DNA from: Cardinalis cardinalis
Taxonomy: Eukaryota; Chordata; Aves; Passeriformes; Cardinalidae
Assembly (NCBI GenBank): GCA_014549065.1
Contig: JACDOX010000141.1
Span: forward strand, 62,001-126,000
Length of the DNA stretch: 64,000 bases
Reading direction: 5' to 3'
This document shows, one piece after another, positions 1 to 13,412 of this stretch (positions are counted from its first letter, which is position 1; the number at the start of each line of letters is the position of its first letter). Both the position numbers and the translations under genes were made by a program. A model generated the notes under the pieces. That model was not told the DNA's origin. It was given only the letters and a program-made list of their open reading frames with translations, and ran no database searches.

Positions 1-3000
1 CACACTCTGCCTCTTTCTGGATTTTCTTCTTCAAGCTCCAAGTGTTAAGATTTATTTCTATGTAGCTGGATCAATGAGCTCTTTTGCACTAGTTCTGAAT
101 TTTATCTCATCTGCCAAGGTTGCAGAATGATGTGGAATAAATAAACACCTGCTCTTGAAAAGGAAGCTATCTGAAACACCAGGCTTTGGCAAGATCAGTA
201 CAGAATATGCATGTCACCCAGAAAATCTGTTACAATGGCCAGCTGCCAAGGCATTTGTTCCCAGGGAAGTGCAGGTTAAAACTGCCATCAACAATTGGTC
301 TTAAGACAAAGAATCCAGTCAAAGCGGGAGAAAAAANCACCAATGTACATAAAAAAATACATTTGAATATATTTTTCAAACAAAAATATTTGCGTTCCTT
401 CTTTTCCACTACTTCTAAAGTGCTAGAAATACATTGTGGATACATTGAGTAATGATTCAGTCAGAAATGAGTCATAAGTTCATTATTGTCCTCAGGGACA
501 AAAAAATTGCTGAACATACTTTGTAGCAAACTGAATTTGATGGCATAAATCTGGTACAAAACCTCCCTTAAGCCCCTGTTATTTCATCTAGTTAAAAATA
601 TTGAAATATCTATACAAAGAAGTTTAGACTATGTAATTTTTTCTTTTGTGTGCATGTGTTCTGATAAAAAGACATACAGGAAAAGAAAAAAGTGAAAGAA
701 GAAAAGTGAACTTCAATATCAGAAGGAAATAGAGATGAAGTTCAGAGACAGTAGACCATAATTATATTTCCAATCTCAAAATGTTTAAATACAGAAAAAA
801 CTTGATACTTGTTTAAATACCAAGTCTTCTCTGTCAGCATCTTTCAGAAACGCAACTGTCTTGGGATTTTGCAAAGAATATAAACTTCTGGGACCTACTT
901 GACATCCATAAATGTGATAGAGTCTTAAATTTTGTTTTGAACACATCAAAAAGGCATTGTTCTTTTCTGTTTATGAGGGAAAGTATTAAATATAACAGTG
1001 GCTTTCTTCTAAAGACCATATTAAATATTGTTCTTCTTTAGTTGAACATGGAAGACTGTAAAGGGCTGTCTTCTTTCTTCATAACAGCACTTGGCATATT
1101 CAGGACTAAAGTATGAGCTTGCTTAGCTGAGCAATATTTTGTCTTCAACCAGTAGTCAGATACTAAAGTTTTAGCAAAATTCCATCACATATTCTTTGTC
1201 TTTATATTATCTCCATGCATTAGTTTGAGTATGACACACCTTCTTACAAGATTTCCTCTGATTTCTTCAACAGAATATCTGTGTTCTCAATGACTCCAAA
1301 GTCAGGTCATTGCGGAGTTCAATTCAGTGTAAGACGCAACATTGGCATGTAAATCTGGAACAAGACTTTTAAAGAGAACAAAAAATCTTGTACAAATAAT
1401 TAGGAAAGTAATACGGATGCTTACTTCTATAGGGTTAGGGTGGGGTTTTTTCTCCTACAAATAAAGAGGTTAACAAGAATTTCAGTTCTTGATAAGACTC
1501 GTTTGCCTTATTGATTATTGAGTTATTTTGTTTGCCTTATTTGAATGTCGAATGTCAAAGCCCAGAGGTGAAGCTAAAAGTGGGACTGATTCTCCAGACA
1601 AGGAGAAAGCTTTCAGGGACACTGGGATGCTTTACAGAATATCCTACTGTGATCTCAAAAGATTTGATGCTTCCAAAAAACAGCAAAGGGTTTGAGAGAG
1701 ATTTATTCATATTCTTGAAAAATTTGACAAGGAAATGCCAGAGGGTTTATTGACCTTCAGTAAAGGCTTCCTCTAGTCTGGTTGAACTACTGTTTGCTTT
1801 TGGGCAATTAACTACACGTTTTTCACTACAGAAGTAGAACACTAAATTTCTCTGTAACTATGTAGGGCAGATGTCGATTTTAAAGATAACGGCCTAAAGA
1901 TATTTCATGGTTTACAACTGAGCAATTAGCTCAAATTTCAACTTGTATGGATTTCCAGTTGCAGCAACTTTGTCCCTGCCTCATAGAGCTGATTTCAAAT
2001 TAGTCTTTACAGCACCATTTTATGAAACTGAAGATTTGAATACTTTTTTTTTCCTTTAATTTTCTACTTTTCCCAATGGATTTAACAGCTTACTGCTCAG
2101 AGCAGTTCTGTTGGTCATAACATGGCCTATACAGTTGTAGCTCCTAAAACTTCATAACCTGCTACAAGGAGGATTTATGCCAACATTTTTCTTTTCATGA
2201 AATTAAAAAAACACAACACAGTGACCCACAAAGCTGATGCAGTATACAGGCTAGTTCCAGTCCTAGCTCTCTGATGACACTGAGTCGTAGTGTTCTGCTA
2301 GATTACATGAGGCAAGTATAGGAGTAATATATGCTAAATTCTCCCTCCTCCCCATTTTTTTTTTGCTTGCTTTAACCCAGAATGGAACAGTAGTTTTGTC
2401 TAGAACTTCCATATATTTAACAGTATACGATATTTAAGATGTGCAGACTTTAACTTGTATCATATGATACAAAATGAGAAAAGTCTCCAAAAGCTATTTA
2501 GGCCATTTGCTACTATCAGAGAGAAACCACTCATGCTCAATGCCCTTATATCAGCTTTCTAGTATCCAGATAAGGAAATCCCTTGCCAACAGATATTCTA
2601 TATCTTTGCTTTAAACAGATTTATTTGGACTAGCTTTTCCATACATCTAACAGTCATAATTTGCATCTACTTATGTAAGAGGTAACAAAGGCATGTCCTC
2701 TTCTTATTTCCAATTCAATAAGAAAAAAGAACAGAGAAAAGAATCTTCAAAGGTTTTAAGAATTAACAAGGAATAGTTGTGGCGAAGAGATCTTCAAGGT
2801 AAAAAAAAAGTAAAGAGAACTGAAGACTCAAGCATTACATTTGTCCCTACATATACTAGAGGTAAATCACCATACTATAAATATTGTGTTATTATAATTC
2901 CTAATTTCTTTTTAAATATGAAAATTACTGAAATATATTGATATTTATGCAATTTCATGAATTATATGAAATTTAGGACATATCTGACATACTATGTAGT

Positions 3001-6000
3001 GCGAAAGTGAAATATAAAATTCATATAGTGTGAAAACACAAAGGAAGATAAAAGCAAAGCTAGCGAGAAAACACATAACTTGTTCACACATTTCATATGG
3101 CATCATTTCAGCACTAACCATTTAGGAAGTATAAATGAGTCACTAAACAAATTTTCAGGTTTAAGATATTTCTTTAGGCGAGCAAATATTTTCAGATACC
3201 AGTATTTCTACACCCACTAACTGAGGACTTTACCAGGGTGTAAAAAATGGGTATACAAGATCTTAAATCAACAACAAAATACAATATTTAGGGTAACTAC
3301 CCTAATAGAAAGCATACTTTTTGAAATTTGAAAAGACATTTTTGATTTTAATTATTTTATATATATGTGGATGCTTGTAGTCACACAGCCTGAGCTGTTA
3401 AAAAACTAATTCTACAACACAGTTGAACATAACAGTAATACATCCTCGTTGATTTTAAAACAATGAAGAATGTTCTGCAAAAAACAAAATTTCTTTTCAG
3501 TTAAGCAAGAAATAGGGTATTGTTTGTGGGATCATTGCTCATCTGTTATTCTTTGCTCGTAAGTCAGTACTACAATAAAACAAAACATGGTTTACTCAAA
3601 GTTTTCCATACTATTACTGCAGCATGGTATTTGGAGCGCCAAAATGTTCCTTCTCATGGCTGGTGCAAAATATATTAAAACCTTGAAATTATTCGGAAAA
3701 GAACCAAAGAGTGGTAAGATCTTCTCTTTTCCAGAGGTGAAGTTTCATAAATAAACATCTTCCTGACACCTGTTTCTTGATGTGTCAAATGTCCCTTTCT
3801 GCCTCAGCCTAAAAGAAGATAAGTATTGACTAAAAGAGACAAGAAATTATCCACCTTTGCTTCCAAATGGTGTACTGCTAGTTTCTGTAGGCATTAACAC
3901 CAGCATTCATCTACTGTATTAAGTGAGGTAATACAGATAAAAAACATGTTGGGGTTTTTTTTGATCTTATTGGTAAATTTAGTTTATTCTAATCTCCAAA
4001 TATTAATAGCTTGGCCTATCAGAATAATAATATCTTAGTCTGAAAGAGATTCTCATAATGACCTTCGAAGGGGGTAGATCTAGTGTGAAAAATTTTTAAA
4101 AATTACCATTATTTTAGGGTCCCAAGGTAGGCATATTCTAATAGAGGATATCAAAGGTGTTATAGTTTCTACTGCCTCCTGAAAGATCTAGGAAGTGACA
4201 ACTGAAACTTTAGCAGTTGCCTTTTTTAATTAGAAAATCACGCTAAATTCAAGGTGAAATCTGGAACCAGCAATCAGTTTCAGAAGATCACAGAGTGCAC
4301 ACAGTTTCACTTGTACAGTCCAAGTGATGCTCTCATGGAAGAGCTGCTTTTTTAAACTCTGTCTATAGCTACAACCTAGAAAAAGGCTTCACTACAAAGG
4401 ACAGGTTTTTTCAGCTGTATTCCCATTGTTACTGGGAAATCTACTGGCAGTGTAATGCCAAATTTTGTTGAGAAATGATGAATGAAGAGAAAGCCTTATG
4501 ATCTATTGCTTAAAAAGAAGACAAACAACCAGACTCCTTCAAGAGAAAGGAAAAACATGGGCTGGGTTTTTGGAGTCGGCAATACGCGCAAGTGAGGAAT
4601 ATACTGAAATCCCTAGTATGATCAGAACTGACAACAATCACAACAGAACATAAACAGTATGGATTTTTACAGGCTGATTTGCACTTCAGGGTATTAAAAA
4701 ACCATTCTTTAGCAGGAAGAATACATGACATAAATTATCATGTGTAAATTTCTTGAGGCTGAAGACTTCAGGCTCCACTCTCTGAAATTTAAGAGACCGC
4801 AATGCTACCTGCTCTACAAAAAATACACAGCATGACTTGAGAAAATAGCTCCTGAAAAGTCAGAAAAACTTCTACATAATTCCTCAGCTGTAGCAACACT
4901 AGTATTTTGGACTATTTTGGTCTGAAGATTTTGAGATATTTGCTCCAAAACCCATCCAGTTAAGAGTCAAACTCCTTCATTTATTGCCACATTCATTTCT
5001 TCATGAACTCACATCACACAGAGAGGAGTTGCAACAGCCAATTTTGCTTGAATCTTTTTATACTCATTAAATATCTGATGAAAGCCAAAATATCCCTTCC
5101 ATTATTGAAAACCATAACTATGGAATAGAACCCCCTATTTAAAAGTTATGATGCAAGGCCATTTTCTTCTAGGAATTTTCAGGCTGAAAAGAAACCTCAG
5201 GGAAACAATAGAATTAAACTGTCTCCAAATATTGAGGAAGAGAGAATAAGCTCCAATGAAGACAATATGTTACTTGATGCCAGTTGCTTCAGCTTCATTC
5301 ACTCCATCAAATCTTCATATATTTGTCATCATTATACTTCTGCAACAAGTCTGTTTTTAGTTGAAATGCTGCTTTAAAAAAAGCTTCAGAGAATATCAGG
5401 TAACAATCCCAGAAACTACCAACACTACAAGTTTTCCTTATTATGCTTCTTGCCTGCTTGAGCCTTTAAAACATGTAGCATTACCATGCGACTAAATATG
5501 TAATTCAAAACAAAAGAAAACCCCTCACACAAAAATGAATCTACCAGAGTTTACAGGTAGCTGTCTTGGGGACCAATAGAAATTGCATTTAGGGATATGG
5601 TTTAGGTGAGATCATAATAGTGCTAGGTGGATGGACTATGAAGTCCTTTTTGCAATCTTAATGATTCTCTGAACCTGAGGTAATGGTGGCAATGAAGAGG
5701 AACTAAACTGTAATCAACAAACTTGGGGATTAGTCTAGGCTTCATTTTGCATTCAGGAATTTGTCCAGTAATGGTAGCTGCTTTATTGTCCCACATAAAC
5801 AGATATGAAAGAATCATAATGTTCATAGAAATTACTCATGGGAAAATTACTAATCTCAATTCATTTAACTTCAATAATCAAATGGCAAGTTATGATGCAA
5901 GCCACAAAAATACAAAGTATGTTTTACATTTAGTATTAACGAAGAGAAAGAAACATCAGAATCATATTTATCACTATACTGATTTAGCAATTAATGTATT

Positions 6001-7629
6001 AAATAGAAATTCCATGTAAAAAATATTTAAGATTTTGAGTCATGTCAATAAAGGGGGAACACTACGTAAATTAAACATCAATCTGTCAGTCAGTGAACAC
6101 CAGCATAGGCATAATAGACAAATTCTTGATAATTTTTAACAGAAATAAAGTTTAACTCATTTTTAATGCTTATTTATTCAAATAGATCTTTCTCCAATGC
6201 TTGATATATAAAATTTCAGAAGTAGCAGTTACTACCATTTTTCTACAATTTCTTAATGACTAAATCTATAGACAACTGCAGCTAGCACAGCTTTATGCCT
6301 AAAATCATTTGACTGGGTTCATTTCAGCTGTCACTGGGGATATGGCCAAAATGCAAATTCCCTTTACACAAACTAGTTGTACGAGCCTTTCCTATAAGAA
6401 ATTCCTTCATTTGCTTGAGATTTAGAATTCAGGATGTGTGGAAGTACAGTGGTTTAAAGAAAAAAAAAAGCACTTTGAATAAATAGGAGATTTCCAATGA
6501 AATACTGACTGCCAAAAATACTGGCAAAGAAATGATACGCTCACTTGATGTCAGTGGGTTCTTCTGTATATTTCTTTTGACAGCAGAAATCTTTCAAATC
6601 CACTAAAGTATCTATAGAGACTCTTTATAAATGCACATTGTAAGCATAAAAGCATGCGCAGTTATAAAAGTTACAAAGGATGGTTGTACCATATAAAGAC
6701 TGTGTCTTAGATAAATGAAGATTTCCAAATCTAAGTCAATGAAAAGCATTAAAATGCAAGCAGTGTTTCATTAAATTTTCTATTTACAACATAATATAAA
6801 AAGAGAAATCCTAACCTTTTAATAACAAGCACTTCTTTTGTATTTACAAGAAACTAGAAAAAATAAGTTTCAGGCATTTTGATTATCCTTGCAAAATATG
6901 AAAAATTTTTCTTGTTTCATCAGCTCTGGCTTAGCAAAAGAGAAAAAAAATTTGAAATTATAGCTTGATAATAATATGAACTATCTTCACTGTACTTTCC
7001 AGACCAGAGGTATATGAATGCTTGTATTTCTTCCCTAAAATGCTTCAAGAACTTCAAGGTAAGACAGTAAAATGATATTATATCACTTAGAGTATTGATG
7101 GGAGTTAATTTCTGCATAATCCAATAATGAGTGCAAAAATGTTCTTAATCATTCATATGCAGTTGTTGAAAGTCTGATATCAGCACCTACCTTTAAAACA
7201 CTACTACACCTTTAGGGTGAAGGCCAAAGGTACTTTGGAAAGACTTGTCCCTTCTACTGACCCCACTCACAACCCCATTCTAGGAAGAACAGAGGTGCAG
7301 CAAACAGTGTGGGACTGGATCATTCTTCAGGATATCCAAACGCTGATATTTTGGAAGTATCAGCATCTGTTATAAAAAAAAAAACTTCCATCTTAAATTG
7401 AGAACACTAACAGGTGGCAGATAATTGGGTGTGTGTGTAGGAGAACTGCAGGACTGCATGTCAAAAACTCAGGGTTTGAACTTTCAAGTAAAAGTTTGCT
7501 ATTTGCCAGCTGCACATGCACTCTGTAAATCTTTCTAACATCTGGTATGAAAGCGGCGTCTCCCAAATATTCCAATTTTTAGACAGATAAGACAACCACA
7601 AATTAGAAAGCTGATCACATACTGTGCTT
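1..7629. other. AT-rich non-coding DNA, no gene seen
   Basis: I see no gene, RNA or recognisable interspersed repeat here. The open frames are all under about 100 codons, start at arbitrary ATGs and have no recognisable domain, as expected by chance in AT-rich DNA. There are A and T runs, one ambiguous base at 337, an 18-bp palindrome at 2455-2472 and an 8-bp inverted repeat with a 2-nt loop at 3288-3305. Very old repeats could be present but are too decayed to name by eye. Confidence 0.7.
2455..2472. repeat. 18-bp perfect palindrome
   Basis: The sequence TTGTATCATATGATACAA equals its own reverse complement over all 18 positions; the flanking bases (C and A) no longer pair. It has an NdeI-like CATATG centre and no mobile element around it. 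It may be chance in AT-rich DNA. Confidence 0.95.
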
Positions 7630-7928
7630 AAATTGGGAACCCTGGGGCCTTGGGGTTGTGGAAAGAAAAGGACAGAAAAAAAGGGACCTGGATAGAAGGT
7701 GGTAAAGACCCTGTCTGGATTCCTCCAGATCCTGGAAGTGATCCTTCTCCATTCAGGAGATCAGGCAGCTGGATGGAGACAATTGTTATGGCCACCCAGG
7801 GTCGTTGGCTAACAATGCCCAAGATGAGTACAAGCAGCAGAGGAACAGTACAGCTTTCAGCCCAACCCTCCTGGAAGAGCAGTAATCTCTGTGCAAGGGA
7901 AGAGTGAAAATATCCCTGAAAATATCCC
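7630..7928. other. Slightly GC-richer unannotated patch ending in a tandem duplication
   Basis: This patch is visibly richer in G and C than its surroundings and is open on both strands for 64-85 codons, with no recognisable protein. It may be an old repeat or simply unique DNA. At its right end a 12-bp unit, TGAAAATATCCC, occurs twice in direct tandem (7905-7916 and 7917-7928). Confidence 0.4.
7905..7928. repeat. 12-bp tandem duplication (2 copies)
   Basis: TGAAAATATCCC is repeated exactly, head to tail. The pattern fits replication slippage. No coding context. Confidence 0.95.
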
Positions 7929-10830
7929 TGTTGGGGAGACTAAGATGAATGGGGTAATTTGAGTGAGATAAACAAGCTGGGGAAAATCTGGTCTAGTTAG
8001 TTCTTAAACAAATCAGCTAGGGGTTATTTATAGAATCTCACAGGTGCAAGCACTTAAAAACTTAGGCATCATATATATTTTATAATTATGGTATCAGTAC
8101 TATACCTGCATATCACTTTCAAGTAAAATTCATCTGTCTTTTTCAAATGCAAGTAATTTCATCTATGCAAACCATCTACTCTGATGTCAAATACAAATGG
8201 AGATAACCAGAATTTTTAAATGATGGAGGAAAAAAAACCTGCTAAGATTTTTCTGCCTTACAAGCCAGAGAATTCTACTAAAGTATATACTGAATAATAA
8301 TTTAGTCTCATACTGCAGTAACCATTTTCTACTTGCCAGTTTTTCCTCTATGAAAATTTCCTCTATGAAAGATTTCAACATGAAACAAGGCAGCAACAAC
8401 AGAACTTTGGGGGGAAATTCAGTTCTGAGACTCATCAGGATTCTGCTCAAGTACAATGATTGTCGGTATGCCCTCCTGCTCATGATTTGCAGATTTTTCA
8501 CAGCTGTAGGATCTTAGAAATGCATAGGAATCTGTAGTGTATTGCCAGAATATACTGAGAGCCTTCTGGAAAGAACTGGCATAGACTTCCTGAGATCATG
8601 GTTTAAAAAGATTTTTCTATTTCCAGTGTTTCTGGCCGCATGGAGAATAGGACTGTCCACTTTCTGATACAAAAATCAAGTCATTGCTTCCAAGCCTGTC
8701 ATTTATGGGAATTCAAAAAAATCTCTGCCTAAATGACTCATGCTTCTGCACAATCTTCAGGCAGTGACATCTGCATCTCATATCTCCACTTTCTCTTGCT
8801 GCTGCATCCCTGCAGACACTCCAAAAACCTCTGCAAATAGAAGTAACAGAGAAACTTGTACTAATGTATTTCCTTTGGGGAATGTTTTAACTGAATGAGC
8901 CTGGGGACAAACAGCACACCAGCTAAGAGCCCTGGTAGATACCAGTCTGCTCGTTTCACCTTTTATTCTGAACAGTTACCATGCCCTCACTCCACTCAAA
9001 CATTAGCAAATTTAATAGGGAAGCCTGACCACAGACCCATCAGGTGTTGTGAAGGATGTTGCTCAGCCCCATGTGTAAAGGACTATCTGCTCACCTGTAG
9101 ATGCTTGCTTAACTAGGCCTTTTGTTCCTTCAAAATAAAGAGTTCCTTGGAAAATATAACATATATTACACCCAAAACCATCAAGAGAAACAAGCCTTGC
9201 TCAAATACATAAAGAACAATGACAAAATATTTAAATACAGTTCCAAAGGTGCAACATGAATAATACCATATAAGCTTTCAGTCATAAGAACCTCATTTAA
9301 ATCCTAAAAGAGGTTTTCACTTTCATTGTGTATCACAATTTGTGAAATCCAGGTTATATTGAATTTTTAATATAATTTGAGTAATCCATTCACTGCAGTT
9401 AAAGGATTTTTTTTCATAGCTTTTAGAAATAAGATTTATTATCTTTTCAAGGTCAGATATTCCAGAAGGGCAGCTATTTTGTCCTTAAGGCCTTCCTGAT
9501 GGTGTCTCTGCATGAGAGGTGTATGCCAGCTAAGGGAGAGTGTTGATGCATCCAGAAGAAATCACACTGTGCTCGACTCCATGAGCTTGACAGATGACCA
9601 CCACGTAACTCAGAGAGCCAACAGTGATGCATCATGTAGTTAGGATAAACTGGAAATTAATTCACTCTGCCATCCATAAACTTATACAAATGTAAATTAC
9701 CTTTCAGGTGTTGTTTTGTTTTGTTTTCTGGACAATTACCTAAATCCACTATTAGTTTTCAGTAGCATTTCAGTCCAACAAAATTTTAAGCTATTAGGTA
9801 TAGACCCACTAGGTCAAATCCACCCCAGGTTTCCTGCAGCATGCATATACAGCTAACTTGAAACTCTGTTTGTACCTATCAAGTTACTTCATGAGAACTC
9901 CTTGGAATCAGATGGAAATTCAGTTCCTCTCTGAAGCCTGCAGTATGTCACACACAGAACGTCAGCGGAGTGCCAGGAATGTACGGTAATCTTTGACTCC
10001 CACATTCAGTAATCAGCCTCTCTCAAACACAAATTGTTTTCTATAAATTACCAAGAAAATCTACAACAGAAGGAAAAAAAACAATATTCATAAAATATCT
10101 CATAAGCTTTGTAGAGTTACAAGATAAGGAAGAAAGTAAGGCAAAATCATTGCCGAGTATCAATTATAAATGTTTGTTTAGTCTTCATTTCCCTGATTAC
10201 TGTAAAACCCAGAAAACAACAATGGAGATTTGTGGCATTTTTATTTCTACTACCTAAGTTTCTTCTGCTGACACATAATCAATACAATTAGCAATCTATC
10301 ATGCACACAAAATGAATACTTCTTTACATATCAGGGGGGCAATAATTAGCCTTGTGAAAGGGATACAATTACTGTTGTTTTTGTTAAACTGAGCACCACT
10401 ACAAAGACTCATGCCAAAAATTCTTCTAGAACCTGAAATACATACCAGAAAGGAAGTTACCAGAGCAACATGTCTATTTTATATCCCTAGCTGACCAGGA
10501 AGATAGGGTTCTGTGACACAGGAAAATTTGGTCCATTAAGGAGAGGAAAGAGATGACATATACTTGAGGTAGTGGTGTAAAGACCATCAGCAGGATGTCT
10601 CACTGAGTACTAAAGATCTTTCCAAATGAATATTAATATGTTTAATCCACCATGTGTCATCTTGTATTACATGTCCAACATTTTACAATTATTATTTTAT
10701 TAATATTAGCCTAAAAATTTATGTGTTCATATTACCCATCTGTGCCTGGAGCCAAAATCTTACCTATGAAATAACGTAAGGTACAGGCGTGTGCTCAGGT
10801 ACCAGGACTTTCTCCTATTCAGCAAGTCCA
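7929..10830. other. AT-rich non-coding DNA, no gene seen
   Basis: No gene or identifiable transposon. A 14-bp motif, TTTCCTCTATGAAA, occurs at 8342-8355 and again at 8357-8370 (period 15). The open frames at 8187-8501 and 8895-9116 have no recognisable domain and are probably chance. A short GTTTT run lies near 9713-9727. Confidence 0.65.
8342..8370. repeat. 15-bp period tandem duplication (2 copies)
   Basis: The 14-mer TTTCCTCTATGAAA is present twice, one base apart. It is a local slippage duplication in non-coding DNA. Confidence 0.95.
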
Positions 10831-10831
10831 T

Positions 10832-10947
10832 GCACCAATGATTTTGGGCTCCCAGCTGGCTGTGCACAACATGCACCGATGATTTGTGTGCCCACAGCAA
10901 TCTAAAGACTGCTGGTGCTTTAGCAATCTAAAGACTGCTGGTGCTTT
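10832..10947. repeat. Two nested direct duplications, including a perfect 26-bp tandem repeat
   Basis: A 26-bp unit starting AGCAATCTAAAG and ending GGTGCTTT is duplicated exactly and head to tail (10896-10921 and 10922-10947). Just upstream, ATGCACCAATGATTT and ATGCACCGATGATTT form a looser direct repeat about 40 bp apart, with similar trailing sequence (GGCTCCCA versus GTGCCCA). The older, diverged duplication lies directly beside the recent exact one. Confidence 0.9.
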
Positions 10948-13326
10948 GTGGGGACATACCAAAACAGGGAAGGTGAACACAGAAAAATGCATGTGAGGGA
11001 CTTAGAATGTTCCCTACTATGATGATGCTACTGACAGTAAGATTTTTGCCAAATGTGGGTGGTTTTCACCAAAGGAAGAACTTGGGGAAAGTGGCTCAAG
11101 CTTGTTGTCATGCCAAATGATAATTTTCTCCCACTGTATGAAGCAAATGAAGGAATTTCAGGAAAAAAGATGAAACTTGAGAAGACCTGAAAGAACAGAT
11201 ACACAGTCAAATCTAAACACAAATGAAAAGGCATGAAAGAATGCTGAAATGATCACTTTCATTTGGTCAAGAACAAAACAAAGCCAGATGAAGAAAAAAG
11301 AAGAAAAGCTTTATGATGATACTGCTACATTAATATCTAAGAGCATTTTTTATTACCATTCTTCACCCAAGCTTTTTATAATAATTTGGATCCCTACTGC
11401 CCGATTTAACTGTATAAATAATTATGTATACCAGCACTTTTCATTAATTTAGTTCAATTAAAACATTATTTCAGAGAATGGATAATAGCAAGGAATTCAT
11501 CATGAAATGAGCATAGCAAGTTTACAGTTTTTAAGGCTTTGGGAGCCCTTAACTATATCCCCAGCATGGTATCAAGCAGGTTACAAAGTGGGACCTCACT
11601 GGAGTTGCAAAGGCCAGATAAAAGTTGATACAGCTCAGGTCAGGAGAAGCAAAAGTGACTTAAGGAAGGTTTGGGATGCTCTGGAGCCCCATAAATACTG
11701 GAGATCTTCACCACAAGCCTTAGGGGAAGAGAATGCAGGAGGTGAAATGAAACAATAAGTAGTCCACAAATCACCTGCTGGAGTTAAACCACACAGGGTG
11801 ACTACAGCTATAAGAGAACATACGCTTAGTCTTTTGGAAGTCTGCACATCATATCCAGATTGAGACATAGAATATTATGAATTAATTGTAAAAATATCAA
11901 CAATGAGAAGACTAACTTTCTGCAAATTGTGTTTCTACAGCAGCTTCCCATTTTCAGTTTCTACTGGTTTCCAGCAATTTAGAAACAGAAAGTGAATGCC
12001 TGCATATAAAGAGAAATCATGACAATTTCTCACATTTGTGACAAACAAAAGGCAAATAAACAAAATTCACCATATGAACCTAAGGTAAGGTTTCACATGT
12101 GACCTAACAAAAGCTAATCCGGAACTCTTGCATGGCATCAAACTTTTATATCCACTTGCCCAAACAACATCTCAGGAAACAAGCAGTAGAAAATAAAATT
12201 TGTTCTCTGTCACGATAAAACCAAGAAAGCAAATCTTTTGCCTCACATGTGAAAGTATTTTTCCTTCATTTTTTTTAAACTCTTATGATCTAGCATTCCT
12301 GTGGGAGTTGGTGAAGAAAAGAGAGAAAGAGGAAAATCAAGCCTTACTTCTGTAAAAAAAATTCTAAAAGAAAAATATAATTTAAAAATTTAAGTGATGT
12401 AAACCTTATGATCTGGGACTTGGCTCTTTTAAAAAAATACCAAACAAACAAAACCCAAACTCATTCCTTTTACCTACCTGTCCCAATATTGAGTCTATTT
12501 TCTCTTTATCTCATTATACTGTTCCTCAAGCTTTTAATAAATCCCCTAACCCTTTTATGAAAATGAATTAATTTTCGACTTATGCTTTTCTTATTTTCAT
12601 TCTTTGCAGTTTAACTAGTGCTGACACATTGCTTCACTGCTTTCCTTTTCTTTAAGAAGCTATGTTTTTTTTCTCAGCCTTACATCTTTAACTGTATCAT
12701 GAAGGTACATGGCTTTTTTCCTGTTTCTTTCTTTCTGTTCACTGGGAGATGTGATCAGTCATGCCTTAACCAGTGTGTTTTTTAAGACTGTTCAGCTGTG
12801 TTCCATTTTGGCAGAATTTTCTTACTCATTTTTCACATACTAACTAAATTTCTCAGTGCATTTCAAATTTGCTTTCCCAAATTTGAAAGCTCCTGTGTGG
12901 CTCTATGCAGTCTGAGCTATTCCTTCTAGACTGAATACAAGAAAGCTGCTAACCCTGACATTAAATGCTATAATTTCATGCAATTTCAGTTAAATTATTT
13001 TCTGAGAATTTTTAATAACCCTCTCTGTCATTTACATTTCTTGTAATCAAATTTTCCCATGGCATTTAAACCTCCCAAAGTTTTGTACCTCATGAAAATA
13101 AATGCTCAGTCATACTACAGGCTCAACCACACTACACAAGTTGAAAACACGATATGAACAAATCAATTTGTGCAAATGCATTATGACAAAAATAGCCATT
13201 AGGTAAGTATGCAAATAAAGGAGAACATTGTATATACATATATATACACACTCACCTATATCTATATAATACACACATGGTAATTTACTTTCTATCTCAC
13301 AAATTATTTTTTGCAGCATTTTTGTG
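10948..13326. other. AT-rich non-coding DNA, no gene seen
   Basis: No gene found. The patch at 11520-11760 is slightly GC-richer and open on both strands for about 80 codons, without recognisable protein similarity. The rest is A/T-run rich, with a TA/CA-rich simple stretch at about 13230-13277. Confidence 0.65.
13230..13277. repeat. Imperfect (TA)/(CA) dinucleotide-rich stretch
   Basis: Alternating TATATACATATATATACACAC-type sequence with interruptions. It is a decayed dinucleotide microsatellite in non-coding DNA. Confidence 0.8.
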
Positions 13327-13412
13327 TTATTATTCAGATAGCACCATATTACGCTCGGCACTTTACAGATGTCTCCAAAAATGAGGTCACTGCCTTGAAG
13401 AGCTTATAATTA
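13327..13412. mobile_element. Possible ancient amniote SINE/LINE tail relic (MIR/L2-like)
   Basis: The order of short blocks (TTATTATT, then AGCACCATATTACGCT, then GGCACTTTACAGA, then TGCCTTGAAGAGCTTATAAT) resembles the widespread amniote repeat that reads 'cactttacagac...ccctgccctgaagagcttacaatc' in turtles, crocodilians and birds. I recognise this from memory of such copies. The element predates birds, so high divergence is expected. Family and orientation are uncertain, and a profile search against MIR, L2 and CR1-L3 models would settle it. Confidence 0.45.

Noticed and set aside
1430..1447. Telomere-like AGGGTTAGGGTGGGG
   Set aside because: Only about two degenerate units; far too short to be an interstitial telomeric array.
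10896..10947. CRISPR-like repeat
   Set aside because: Only two copies, directly adjacent without spacers, in eukaryotic DNA.
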